A DNA stretch of 64,000 bases from Zygaena filipendulae (Eukaryota; Arthropoda; Insecta; Lepidoptera; Zygaenidae): positions 682,001 through 746,000 of the forward strand of contig OU015678.1 in NCBI GenBank assembly GCA_907165275.2, written 5' to 3'. The translations under genes were made by a program, and so were the position numbers. Numbering within the stretch: the first letter of the stretch is position 1; each line of letters starts with the position of its first letter. Below are positions 42,901 through 52,649 of the stretch, in pieces. The notes under the pieces are model-generated. The model had not been told where the DNA came from and did not search any database. It saw only the letters and a list, made by a program, of their open reading frames with translations.

Positions 42901-43656
42901 AGATCTACGCCGGAAGTTGTAAGAGGCTTAATAAAATATTTTTCTTTTTACGGGACACCATATAAAATAAGTTCTGATTCAGGTTCTGAATTCAATAACT
43001 CTTTAATAAAAGAATTATTGGAGTTTTATAAGATTGAACTCCACATAGGAACTCCAAACAACCCCAACTCAATGGGAGTCATTGAAAGATTTCATTCAAC
43101 CATAATCGAAATCTATAGGCTCGCTAAATACGAACATAAGCAAACAGATGCATCCTCTATAATGACTTACGCAATCATGGCATACAACCATAGTATCCAT
43201 TCTACGACTGGTTTAACACCGTTTGAAGTAGTTTTCGGACACACAGAATCTAAAAACCCTTTTGACATAAACGTAAATAAACAGTACATGCAATTATTAA
43301 TTAGAGACCACGCGAAAAGAACAAAATTTTTATACAAAGAAATAGCTAACAGAATGATTAAAACCAAAGAAAAGATTAGGGAAAAGAGCGGAGGTGAATC
43401 AGATTTTAAGATTGAATTAGACGATAGGATTTACGTAAAAGGCACGAACATCAGACGTAGCAAGGATAAACCTCGCTACGAAAAAGCCGTGGTTACCGGG
43501 GAAATAGCGCGAAATGTAGTGCCAGTACAACTTAAAAAGAGAAAAACAAAAATCCCAATTAAAGACGTTAAACGCCCTTCGCAGGCAAGGCCAGCTCGTT
43601 CTCCTGCTACTGATGACGACGAGCCAATGCCAAGGCCTTCAACTGCACCGACTTGA
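39958..43656 (+). CDS. pol: Errantivirus-like Pol polyprotein
   Basis: 1232 residues from the first Met. The frame is open from 39832, so the real product is a Gag-Pol fusion. Protease MIDTGSTRSF at the start; RT about residues 240-480 with FSTLDLASGYHQ and YLDD near residue 415; RNase H about 555-675 (TTDASNYALGAVL, ELLAVVWAVKHF, TDHRPLAWL, NADALSR); integrase HHCC finger near 884-930 (HLGKNCH...CEAC) and DDE core (FIDLF about 953, SSDSGSEF, GVIERFH about 1041). All catalytic residues are present. A Ser/Thr-rich spacer separates RNase H from integrase. The last 44 bases overlap env. Confidence 0.94.
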   Translation: MIDTGSTRSFISPAKANEFFSNYKIYEPFQVVSAHACSHHNEAIIIPSLKTLKNNTMHKFYIFQVDDRYDGLIGSDLLKQLDATIDMKNQVLHTCDTDIPILYKPIHEVRLDPRSETRVKVPTTLGHGQGILEKTDFGSGARMPCALVNCINGLAYTVIQNTSDKAVIVKFRKPLKTEKYDFSNTLKTNKLDYDNYETDKILVDNLTRLRLDHMNDEERNTIRNLCHEYKDIFYCDKLPLTFTNKVKHVIRTTNEDPIYIKPYRQPQVINDEINRQVDKLLKENVIQESFSPWSAPVHLVPKKLDASGERKYRMVIDYRRLNDITIDDKYPLPNISDLFDKLGKSIYFSTLDLASGYHQIEVNETDRQKTAFSTQSGHYEFLRMPFGLKTAPATFQRAMDSILRGLNGIHCLVYLDDIIIFSSSLQEHVQKLRQIFDRLRETNLKIQLDKSEFLRKEVLYLGHSITKEGLRPNNDKINTIINLPIPKTTTEIKSFLGLIGYYRKFIKDFAKLTRPLTNCLKKNHKVLITDEYVTAFNKCKEILTNAPLLQFPDFTKPFILTTDASNYALGAVLSQGPVGGDLPIAYASRTLNDAETRYSTIEKELLAVVWAVKHFRPYLYGRKFTIFTDHRPLAWLNSLKEPNSKLTRWRLRLAEYNYEVIYKNGKQNTNADALSRIKLNVLHKDDSSSLVVNVDKRQRKGNSNLNPKSPITISSESEMDETSERLQRPTSPYSIRTPTCSSTLTASESENLTIHTDTIHSNKETESIGIPILKEAIDTKPNQILVYSWLKNEISVKNISNKTQKILEVHLPLDRADLIKDFLKNYIGGKKKYFIYFENTNHRTQFVEAFISLFKKGAVKLFECTERVIYVEDEAEQKEIILKYHLGKNCHRGIKETAGHLKRTYYWNNLEETVASVINSCEACRKMKYDRKPFKPLLQLTQTQNKPIQELFIDLFSIEGKYYLTIIDAFSKLGQAFELSNRSTPEVVRGLIKYFSFYGTPYKISSDSGSEFNNSLIKELLEFYKIELHIGTPNNPNSMGVIERFHSTIIEIYRLAKYEHKQTDASSIMTYAIMAYNHSIHSTTGLTPFEVVFGHTESKNPFDINVNKQYMQLLIRDHAKRTKFLYKEIANRMIKTKEKIREKSGGESDFKIELDDRIYVKGTNIRRSKDKPRYEKAVVTGEIARNVVPVQLKKRKTKIPIKDVKRPSQARPARSPATDDDEPMPRPSTAPT

Positions 43657-45322
43657 TAGTAATCCTGGTATACTACCCCTGAAACAAGGAACTGCCGTAG
43701 TAAGCCATGATAAGTGGATCATTATTAAAACCTTGAACCTACAAATTATTCAAGACGACCTTATGTCAAATTCAAATAAATATATACAACTTAATTCCTT
43801 AGTTAAGCTTAATTTTAACAGTACTCCTTACGATAGGATATGTAATTATAAGATACAAGTAGAGTACATACAAAATTTAACATTAAGCAAGCTTAAACAA
43901 TTATTTCCAATCGCTAGAGTTAAAAGAGGTCTTTTAAACCCTTTAGGTTCTATTATAAAAATATTAACCGGAAATTTAGACAACGAAGACGCTGTTAAAT
44001 ATAACCAAATTATAGAAAATATTAAAGTAAATCAACAAAACCTTAATAAAAGGGTAACGTTGATCTCTGAAATAGTTCAAAGCGTAACGAATGTTACTAA
44101 ATCTATAAACAATAATTTAATACAACTTGATGTTCAGTCAAAAATCTTGCAAAGCGAATTGGACCATTTGAAAATAAAGGAACAAAAGGATTTCATAGAA
44201 AATAACATTATTAATACATATTATTTACTTTTACATAATTTCCAATGTATTCTCACCCAATTAAATGAAATTGAAACTGCGATTGCTTTCAGTAAATTAG
44301 GAACTCTACATCAATCCATTATAGACTCTACTAAGTTGTTATTAGCTTTAAGTGATATTGAAAAACATGAAAAATTAACATATACAGTAAGTTTGGAAAA
44401 TCTTGTAAAAATAGAGCAAACTATTACATTAAAGTCATTCATCCATGATAATCAGATAGCGTTTCTGTTAGAGGTACCACTGGTAAGAAAAGAAATTTTT
44501 ATATACTACAAATTGTACCCTCTACCTGTTTTCCGTGATCCAAATACTTTTGTAATATTACCCAAATATCCTTACCTATTAGTAAAGGGATCACTAACGA
44601 AGCCACTTTCACAACCATGTCAAAAATGCGAGAAATCCTACTTCGTGTGCTCCGCAGAAAATGTATACGAGTCTATCCAAGATCACTGTATTGCAAATTT
44701 ATTTAACTTCATAGAGAATACTAGCACCTGTGATGTTATTCCGATCAAAATTGAAGATATTAAAATACAACAAGTTCAACCCAATCAATGGATATTATAT
44801 GCGAGATCAAACACTTTATTGCGAAGAGTATGTCGAAGCCAAGTCTTCCCTCAGAATATTCAAGGCACTTATATAATTACAATAGATGACGATTGTCTCG
44901 TGAAAATTGGTGGTTTCACAATAAAACTAAGACAGTCCGATTTAAAGGAAGCAACTCATACAGGACTACCCATTGTAAATTTGCCTTTGATAAACTTTAC
45001 AAATGCTGAAAGAAAGCCTGTCAATCTGGAAGGAGTGGATTTCAGTAACCTACAGTATCTTACATACGCATTGAAGAAAAGTGATGTGAAAAGTGAAAAT
45101 AATATAAGTGAAAATAATATCGTATCATTAAAAAGTGTTAGCGTTTGGACAGTTATATTGTATTTAGTAATAGGCATTGTTTTAATTTACTTCATGTTTC
45201 ACTTTCGCGAAACTATAACAATGAAACTTTGCGGAAATCGAAATTCTTCAAATCCTGCGAATTTGAATAATTTCGAACTTGCGGGGGGACGAGTCATGTT
45301 GACGGTACCAAGTACTGAATAA
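43613..45322 (+). CDS. env: Errantivirus-like envelope glycoprotein
   Basis: 569-residue frame overlapping the pol end and running into the 3' LTR. A furin-type site RVKR (residues 102-105) is followed by GLLNPLGSIIK, the pattern of gypsy Env and related F-type fusion proteins. Then come a coiled-coil-like region (about 125-190), a Cys-rich ectodomain (about 335-430) and one transmembrane segment (about residues 511-531) with a short cytoplasmic tail. No signal peptide is evident at the N-terminus. Errantivirus env is made from a spliced RNA, so a leader segment may be supplied upstream. Whether it is functional cannot be told from sequence. Confidence 0.88.
   Translation: MTTSQCQGLQLHRLDSNPGILPLKQGTAVVSHDKWIIIKTLNLQIIQDDLMSNSNKYIQLNSLVKLNFNSTPYDRICNYKIQVEYIQNLTLSKLKQLFPIARVKRGLLNPLGSIIKILTGNLDNEDAVKYNQIIENIKVNQQNLNKRVTLISEIVQSVTNVTKSINNNLIQLDVQSKILQSELDHLKIKEQKDFIENNIINTYYLLLHNFQCILTQLNEIETAIAFSKLGTLHQSIIDSTKLLLALSDIEKHEKLTYTVSLENLVKIEQTITLKSFIHDNQIAFLLEVPLVRKEIFIYYKLYPLPVFRDPNTFVILPKYPYLLVKGSLTKPLSQPCQKCEKSYFVCSAENVYESIQDHCIANLFNFIENTSTCDVIPIKIEDIKIQQVQPNQWILYARSNTLLRRVCRSQVFPQNIQGTYIITIDDDCLVKIGGFTIKLRQSDLKEATHTGLPIVNLPLINFTNAERKPVNLEGVDFSNLQYLTYALKKSDVKSENNISENNIVSLKSVSVWTVILYLVIGIVLIYFMFHFRETITMKLCGNRNSSNPANLNNFELAGGRVMLTVPSTE
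45281..45291 (+). other. Polypurine tract
   Basis: gcggggggacg immediately before the 3' LTR AGTCATG; expected plus-strand primer, lying within env coding sequence. Confidence 0.75.
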
Positions 45323-45596
45323 TTTCTCTATATTACCTATAAATATTATCATACTGTGACAACGACCGGGTGGCCAGCCACAGACGCTGAGCAAGCATTC
45401 CCGCTACACGGCGAAGTCCATCCGCCCTATAGAGATAAGGTGCTAGGAATTAAGAATAATGTACTTATGTACTCATGTTAGTTTTAATGTTAGTTTTAAG
45501 CATTCATTCTTATTGTAACGGTCATACAATAAAGACGTATTAAAATGAATTAAATTGCTTTTTAAAAAGCGGTCCTGGATCTACCGTGATTTGTCT
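45292..45596 (+). repeat. 3' LTR (305 bp)
   Basis: Same as the 5' LTR apart from four additional bases (ccta) in 'tatattacctataaat'. It carries the end of env. Confidence 0.93.
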
Positions 45597-45690
45597 ACCT
45601 TGTGATATCACGCGACATTTCGACTCAACATATCTCCGTAATTTTTTGCTTACGTAAAAAAAAAAACGTGTCTAATATTTTTTATGAATT
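45597..45690 (-). mobile_element. Right piece of CRE-MITE split by the errantivirus
   Basis: ACCT then tgtgatatcacgcgacattt and cgactcaacatatctccgta, continuing the family consensus broken at 37508. The CRE is mutated here (gtgatatcac). Confidence 0.78.
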
Positions 45691-45884
45691 AATAATAATA
45701 ATAGTAATAAAAAGTTTATTTTGGTTTATTTTCTTAAAACTAGTTTAACATTTTTATATTTACAACCAAAAAAGGTCCCCGCTCAGCATTGTTGTGGCGC
45801 AAACAAAATTACAGTTACAATAACAGTTTACAATTACATTACATTTCGACAAATAAAAAATGTTTCGTAGCTAGTCAGTACCTA

Positions 45885-46025
45885 TCCTCTAACCGCCGGT
45901 TTAACCGATCCTCATGAAAGCATACCTATTATAAGTTGTCAGAGGTGCAGAGAAGGAAATATTATGGTATTTTTTATCATGAAATTCCCGCGGGAACTTC
46001 GAAATTGATGCGGGTGTAACCTAGT
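45885..46025 (+). mobile_element. Helitron-like copy, diverged
   Basis: 'gttgtcagaggtgcagagaa', 'gaaattcccgcgggaacttc', 'gatgcgggtgtaacctagt'. Confidence 0.6.
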
Positions 46026-46362
46026 CTTTATATACATAGGTATTTATATACTTGTTTCTTTCCGAACACATTTCCCCAACGGAATCTCGGCAAAGGAATT
46101 TTTAAAATAGATCTTGCAGTGAGCTGTGACGCAGAGTGGGCTGAAACAAAAAAAAAATGCACTGAAATAAATTCGTATGTGAGAAGTGAGAACTCAATAT
46201 AGCGTCCGGACTGCAGGAGACCTACTTTGCGTTTTTAAGTTTGAGGTTAGTCTCCGGAGGTTAGTAACCTGAGTGACAAATCGAACTGAAGTAGATCCTC
46301 ATTTCTACCTTAAATATATCGAAGAACACCAATAACTCGTGCTTAGTGAAATTTATATCCTA

Positions 46363-46560
46363 CTAGCTGTTCCCCGCGGTTTCACCCGCGTTAATTGCGG
46401 AGTTCCCGCGGGAATTCCGGGATGAAAGATACCCTATGTCCTTCACTGTATCCCTGACAACGTGTATGCAAAATTTCATGATGATCCGTTGAGCCGTTGA
46501 GGCGTGGAAGCGTAACAAACAAAAAAACAAACTCACTTTCGTACTTATAATATTACAGAT
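46363..46560 (-). mobile_element. Helitron-like copy
   Basis: ctagctgttccccgcggttt...gttcccgcgggaattccggg...aacaaacaaaaaaacaaact...'cttataatattacagat'. Confidence 0.78.
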
Positions 46561-46669
46561 GTCGTGGCCACATCTAAAAATTGGTCATTTCATGAAATGG
46601 TCGGGTATCGACTATCGAATATGACCATAGCTGACCCGAATAGCTCATTTCTGGTCGGATTGCCGCAAT

Positions 46670-47030
46670 TGGCTACTTGACTAAATTTTTTTTTTAGTTC
46701 GTCGTGTAGATTAGTAAAAAAAAAATTTGGATACGCATTTTTTCTTTTTTTACGTAATCAAAAAATAACGGCGATACATTGAGTTGAAATTTCGCGTGAC
46801 GTCACAACCCGGTGCAGTTTGTACGGGGCTTATACTGAACAATGACGTCACGAGTCCCCCACCCTAAACTTTAATGCGCTTTATATGTATATGTTTATTT
46901 TCATTAATTTGAAAAAGCAAAAAATACGTGTGTATTTTTTTTTTTATTCTTTAACTAACGGACTAATTAGAATTTTCATTTTCATTTTCAAACTGACGGA
47001 CTAATTAGAACCATGGAGAATACCCAATTC
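46670..47030 (+). mobile_element. CRE-MITE copy with duplicated right end
   Basis: ttggctacttgactaaa start; both CREs perfect. The right end repeats 'ctgacggactaattagaa' twice before gagaatacccaatt. Confidence 0.82.
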
Positions 47031-47433
47031 TCTAAGATTCCGAGGTGGGTAACACTGAAATTCAGGCGGTTGAAACGAAAATATTCATTTTAGTTAAAGT
47101 TATTAAAATGACATCAAAGATCAAACAAACGTTTCTATTCACAAAACACGTGTGCATTATTTGAAAATTCAAAAATATATTTTATTGCCTTCGCCTGTGT
47201 CGAGGTGAATGACCGCTCTGACACCTTTATTAGAAGGTATGGGTACAATTGTTTTGTTTCCAGAATTGAGAAATAGTAATTTAGGACGTCTTGAATCTGA
47301 ACATTAGTCAATTGGCAGCCGAACGCGATCCCAATTCCTGGACTGAGGTTTCTGAACTTTCACCTGATATATGTATTTGTTATTGTACGCAAATTGGGTA
47401 TGTTTTTTATTTATATATCTGGGTAACGCATAT

Positions 47434-47459
47434 ACTACGTACGTACGTACGTACGTACT
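47434..47459. repeat. (TACG)n microsatellite
   Basis: Six units of acgt directly next to a Helitron-like end (ctagctattccccgcgg at 47463). Confidence 0.7.
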
Positions 47460-47462
47460 AGA

Positions 47463-48102
47463 CTAGCTATTCCCCGCGGTTTCAGCCGCGGTAATTTCGG
47501 AGTTCCCACGGGAATCCCGGGTAACAATATAGCAATGTTATCCCTGAGTAACATATAGGTACATATAATAATGTAACATTCTAATAGTAAAATAATTTTT
47601 GAGATCTATCCAGTAGTTTTTGATTTAAATCGCAACAAATAAATAATTTTCAAAATCGGTTAAGTAGATCAAGAGATAGCTGTTCCCCCGTGGTTTTACC
47701 CGCGAGAAATTCGAAGTTCCCGCGAGGATTCCGGAATAAAAAGTACCCTATGACACTTAGGATCACTGTACCTTCCTATAAATAAATAAGTGAAAGAATT
47801 TTCAAAATCAGTTCAGTAATGGTTCAGTAGATCCAGAGATTACCCCTATACTACAACGTGCAACGTCACAAACTCACAAACTTTCCTTCGGACTTTTTAT
47901 TCCGGCATTCCCGCGGGAACTCCGGATTTCCCGCGGGTAAAACCACCGGGGAACAGCTATCTCTGGATCTACTGAATCAATTTTGAAAATTCTTTCACTT
48001 ATAGGAAGTTACAGTGATCCTGAAAGACATAGTGTATTTTTATCCTCAAATTCCCTCACGAACTCCGACATTACCGCGGGTGAAATCGCGAGGGACAGCT
48101 AG
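47463..48102. mobile_element. Cluster of Helitron-like copies in both orientations
   Basis: - copies at about 47463-47640 and 47660-47885, and a + copy at 47890-48102 whose parts mirror them ('tatctctggatctactgaat', 'ctttcacttataggaagtta'). The two orientations form a large imperfect inverted repeat. Confidence 0.7.
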
Positions 48103-48584
48103 TTTTAACTGTCTCACTTGTAGTTTCGTTTCTTTTTCCCACTGCCTATTTTTAGAGGTAAACCCGAACTGTGTTGTGATAATTTCGTACAGAATACCAG
48201 GAATAGAGTCCGCGTGTCCAGCCTAGCCGGCATGACGGTCCGTGTGTTTACAACTCCATGCACGAGTATAAATATATACGCTTGCAATAAAACCGACTGG
48301 GTTTTTCTCGGAACCTGTGCAATAGGGTAATCGAACGTGCAGATTCGGTTTTTTTGGGCGTTTGATTGGTTCCATAGGTAACAATTTTCTTCTATTCTTC
48401 TTTGGTAATATCGTGGAATTTCCAAAATTTTTTATCAAATCGATCCAGCCGTTCTCGAATTATCCACTTGACAACACATTAAGCCATTTTGGAACGAAGT
48501 TCCTTATCGCGCGTTGTGAAAGGGGGCTAGACGGAAAAAATTCTTACGAAAAGTTGTCACGACACTTTTTGCTGTAGTAATTTT

Positions 48585-48800
48585 TTTTGATGTATGTTCA
48601 CCGATTACTCGAAGACGGTTGGACCGATTTGAAAAATTCTTTTTTGTTTGAAAGGATATACTCCCAATTAGGTCCCATTGCCACCTCGTTGGGATCTGAT
48701 GATAGGATCTTGGAGAAATCGAGGGAACTCTTCAAAAATTATAGGGGGTATAGCGATTTTTGTATTTTTTATAGTAAATCGTTCATTTGCTTTTGGAAAG
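48585..48800 (+). repeat. Dispersed repeat related to 30432-30670
   Basis: 'gtatgttcaccgattactcg', 'tactcccaattaggtcccat', 'ggatcttggagaaatcgagg'. Class unknown. Confidence 0.6.
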
Positions 48801-49319
48801 CAAAATTTGAAGAAGTGGAACTGATGATGAAGACCACAGATGGTCATCGGAACTACTCAATTCCACGGGTATTTCACGGGTTTCGATTCGTTAACTTTAA
48901 TATGGTTTCTAAACAATTTATGCTCGTCACAATGTGTATGGTGAAGTGGAACTGATGGTGATGTACTAGGAGAACTCCTCAACAATTAACGTCCCTGCAT
49001 CGGGAAAAGCAATATTTTGTAAAAGGTGATGAACAGTTGACATTAGGCTATTGTAATTTAGAGAAATTACCAATTAAGTCACTTAAAAGCGAGAAATAAA
49101 CAAAAATTTTAACAAAAAATATAAACTCTTCCAAAAACAGAAAACTAAAAAGTTAAAAATAAAAAGCTAATAATAAATACTTTTGTATTTTTAGCAAGTA
49201 CGCACTATAACCTCTCTTTATTATTGTGCTAACCAAGTCATACGCATTATAATCTCCACATTTTGTGTGTTTAGCAAGTGTACGCGACGCGAGCTATTGT
49301 AAGCCTTGCGGCGTGCGCA

Positions 49320-49350
49320 TGTTTCTGTCTGTCTCTCTCTCTCTCTTATA
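49320..49350. repeat. CT-rich microsatellite
   Basis: ctgtctgtctctctctctctc. Nothing else is recognised in 48805-49450. Confidence 0.6.
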
Positions 49351-49454
49351 GAAAGCAAGCCAGATATTTTCGTTTCGTCTTTCTATTTCGCATTTTACTT
49401 CGTTCCTTCCGGGTGTCCCTTGACACCTCTCATTTTTTATTTAAATATAATCGA

Positions 49455-49992
49455 CCAGCTGTTTTCCGCAGTTTCATCCGCGTTAATTTCAGAGTTCCCG
49501 CGGGAATTCCGGTTTATGACTATATTTTATTCTGGAATTCCCGTGGGAACTCCGAAATAAATGCGGGGAACAGATAATTACCGTAAACTACTGTAAGGGG
49601 TACAAAGAAGGACGTAGAGTACCTACCTACTTTTTTCCCACAACCTCCGCGGGAACTCCGAAATTACGGAACGAACGGATGAAATCGCGGGGGACAGCTT
49701 AGTATATAAAAGAAAGTCGTGTTAGTTACACTATTTATAACTCAAGAACGGCTGAACCGATTTGGCTGAAAATTGGTGGGGAGGTAGCTTAGAACCAGGA
49801 AACGGACATAGGATACTTTTTATCCCGGAATTCCCGCAGAAACTCCGTCGGTGAAATCTCATGAAATTTTGCATACTTAGGTCCACATTGTCAGGGGTAC
49901 ACAGAAAGACATAGGGTAGGTACTTTGCATTCCGGAATTCCTGCGGGATCTCCGAAATTTCCGCGGGTTACACCGCGGGGCACAGCTAGTAA
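49455..49992. mobile_element. Cluster of Helitron-like copies
   Basis: A - fragment (49455-49512), then + pieces ending near 49577, 49700 and 49990. The last has accgcggggcacagctag followed by T. Confidence 0.7.
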
Positions 49993-50002
49993 TACATAGT
50001 AC

Positions 50003-50185
50003 TTCCATTTTCCATTTTCCAGTCTGGGTGTGTTTATATATCTATAGTATAATATATAAGTAATTCTATGTAGTATATACCACGTTTGCTTGGTTTCCAC
50101 GACACAAGCTAATAATAGCTTACTGTGGGATCAAGTAGATCTGTGTGTTGTGATGTGGATTATTATTATTATTATTATATTATAG
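50003..50185 (+). repeat. SINE, head missing, (ATT)n tail
   Basis: ttttccagtctgggtgtg...'ccacgtttgcttggtttcca'...tgtggattattattattatt. Same family as 12981 and 34095, but without the B box. Confidence 0.75.
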
Positions 50186-50331
50186 TACGTAATACTCGTA
50201 AATCGTGTTCTGTCCGCCGGTACTGGTCATATTGTCTTATTTATTATTATATACTAGATAATGCTTTTAACTGCTAATGACTCTGTACCTTATAGTTTAT
50301 TTTAGTTACGGCTCTTTGTTCTCACGTAATT

Positions 50332-50662
50332 AATGGGCATGTTGACTAATTTTTATTTTTTAGTCCGTCTTGTAGAGTATTAAAAAATATTGAACACGTA
50401 TTTTTTCTTTTTATACGTAATCAAAAAATAACGGTGATATATTGAGTTGAAATTTCGCGTGACGTCACTATTCGGACAGTTTGTATGGCGGTTTTAGCGG
50501 TTAGTGATGTCACGACCCCCTCACCCTAAACTTTAATGCGCTTTATCTCTGTATATTTTAATTTATTTGAAAAAGCAAAAAATACGTGTCTATTGTTTTC
50601 TTATTTTCTAACTGACGGACTAATTAGAATTTTGATTTTTAAAAGTAGTCCACATCCCCATT
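50332..50662 (+). mobile_element. CRE-MITE copy
   Basis: aatgggcatgttgactaa to cacatccccatt. First CRE perfect, second gtgatgtcac. Confidence 0.86.
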
Positions 50663-50819
50663 GTAATATGAGTTTATATAACTTTGAATTGACAGAGCGC
50701 TACTGGGGATTTGGTTGTGAAGCTATGAAGGGTGGATATTTTATGGGTGCTGTCATAACGTAGTATATTTATTACTCTGAGATTGTACATAGAATATCTT
50801 TGTTATTACCTATATACCT

Positions 50820-51410
50820 AACTAGCTGTCCCACGCGGTTTCACCCGCGATCATTTCGAAGTTCCCGAGGAATTGTTCCGTACAAACTTTGCAACCCCTT
50901 TTCATCCCCTCGGGGGTTGGATTTTCAGAAATCCTTTCTTATCGGATGCCTACGTCATACAAAGAACACACCCTCCAAGTTACAGGTCTCTACGATCAGC
51001 GGTTTAGGCTGTGCTGATCCATCAGTCATTCAGGATAAAGCATTTTATGTATACACAAGCTGTCACCCGCGATTTCATCCGCAGTAATTTCGGAGTTCCC
51101 GCGGGAATTGTGGGAAAAAGTACTCTATGTCCTTCTTTGTACTCCTGACAGTAGTTTACGGTGATTAGCTGTTCCCCGCATTAGTGCCGGAATTCCCACG
51201 GGAATTCCGGGATAAAAACTATCCTATCTTGGACCATATTATAAATAGTCACAAAATTTTATCAAAATCCGTTCAGTAGTTTCAGAGTCCATCGCGGACA
51301 AACAACGTGACACGTGATTTATATGTATATATTAAGATAAGATAAGACTAGCTGTTCCCCGCGATTTCATCCGCGGTAATTTCCCGAGGGAATTCCGGTA
51401 TAAAAAGACC
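50820..51410 (-). mobile_element. Cluster of Helitron-like copies
   Basis: ctagctgtcccacgcggttt (50822), ctgtcacccgcgatttcatc (51060), tagctgttccccgcattagt (51167) and ctagctgttccccgcgattt (51349), all - oriented and variously truncated. Confidence 0.68.
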
Positions 51411-51454
51411 ACCGGAGAAATGCAATGACAGTCGATACAACAATTATGTTCCCA

Positions 51455-51841
51455 TAGAATAGAATAGAATAGAATAGAATAGAATAGAATAGAATAGAAT
51501 GGAATAGAATGGAATGGAATGGAATGGAATGGAATGGAATGGAATGGAATGGAATCATGGAATTAATAGGTACTTTGTACGAAGTACCTATTAATTCCAT
51601 GAATGGAATGGAATGGAATGGAATGGAATGGAATGGAATGGAATGGAATGGAATGGAATGGAATGGAATGGAATGGAATGGAATGGAATGGAATGGAATG
51701 GAATGGAATGGAATGGAATGGAATGGAATGGAATGGAATGGAATGGAATGGAATGGAATGGAATGGAATGGAATGGAATGGAATGGAATGGAATGGAATG
51801 GAATGGAATGGAATGGAATGGAATGGAATGGAATGGAATAG
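51455..51841. repeat. (GGAAT)n pentanucleotide satellite with internal palindrome
   Basis: (AGAAT)n changes into (GGAAT)n from about 51499. About 48 uninterrupted units follow 51601. A 44-bp insertion at 51557-51600 is a perfect palindrome (19-bp arms, 6-base loop TGTACG). The flank 51842-51945 matches a LINE 3' module also at 20455-20645, so the array probably grew from that LINE's tail. The apparent MEWNG-repeat frames are not genes. Confidence 0.9.
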
Positions 51842-52317
51842 AAAAAAGTTTTTGATACCTTAAAAATAAAAGTGAATCTTAAACTAGCATAGTTACTTGG
51901 TACCAAAATGGCTGCCACTCAGCATTATGCTGTGCCTATGAAGTTTTCACTTTTAAAAGCTAGCAAATCTAAAACCACCTGCAAATAAAGAAGTAACTAT
52001 GTAAGGATGAATGAGGTTTATAATTTAGTTGTATGACGAAAATGTGACAACGGTAGGTAATATCAAGATATAAAGATTAGAAGAATGTCAGCAAATTTTC
52101 CCACCTGCTAATTGGCAACCCTGCGAGGTAGAGTCCGAACGGCGATGTCCGGCGAGCCAACACCGCGATCTGTAAACACTGGGCTATTTTCTCTCCAACC
52201 GACGAAATTTGGTTGATTTTATCATTGTTTCGTATGTAGGTATGTAGGTATATCAGCTGAAGACAGGTACGGCCAGTAAAAACTCTTCATTTGACACCGA
52301 ACTTAAGGGGCCATCCA

Positions 52318-52645
52318 TTAATTGGGTATTCGTCAGGGTATGAAAATGAAAATTCTAATTAGTCCGTTAGTTAAAGAATAAAAAAATAATAGACACGTAT
52401 TTTTTTGCTTTTTCAAATTAATGAAAATAAAAATAGATAAAGCGCATTAAAGTTTAGGGTGGGGGACTCGTGACGTCATCATTCAGTTTAAACCCCGCAC
52501 AAACTGCACCGGGTTGTGACGTCACGCGAAATTTCAACTCAATCGCCGTGATTTTTTGATAACGTGAAAAAAGGAAAAATACGTGTCCAATATTTTTTAC
52601 TAATCTACACGAAGGACTAAAAAAAATTAGTTAAGTAGCCAATTG
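52318..52645 (-). mobile_element. CRE-MITE copy
   Basis: attgggtattcgtcaggg...cgtgacgtcatca and gtgacgtcacgcg, ending tagttaagtagccaatt; termini visible on both sides. Confidence 0.83.
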
Positions 52646-52649
52646 CGTG

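Larger units (their letters stand above)
37505..45600 (+). mobile_element. Errantivirus-like endogenous retroelement (gag, pol, env)
   Basis: Complete Ty3/gypsy-clade element of 8.09 kb with LTRs 37509-37809 and 45292-45596. The ACCT target duplication is at 37505-37508 and 45597-45600. Features in order: 5' LTR, tRNA-Ser-like primer site, long AT-rich leader with tandem repeats, gag, -1 frameshift, pol, env, purine tract, 3' LTR. An envelope frame places it with insect errantiviruses (gypsy/17.6/ZAM group). All three frames are open, so it may be recent. It inserted into an older CRE-MITE. Confidence 0.95.

Noticed and set aside
51509..51918. Long frames coding MEWNG or FHSIP repeats on both strands
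   Set aside because: They are direct translations of the (GGAAT)n satellite, whose 5-base unit is open in all frames; no gene.
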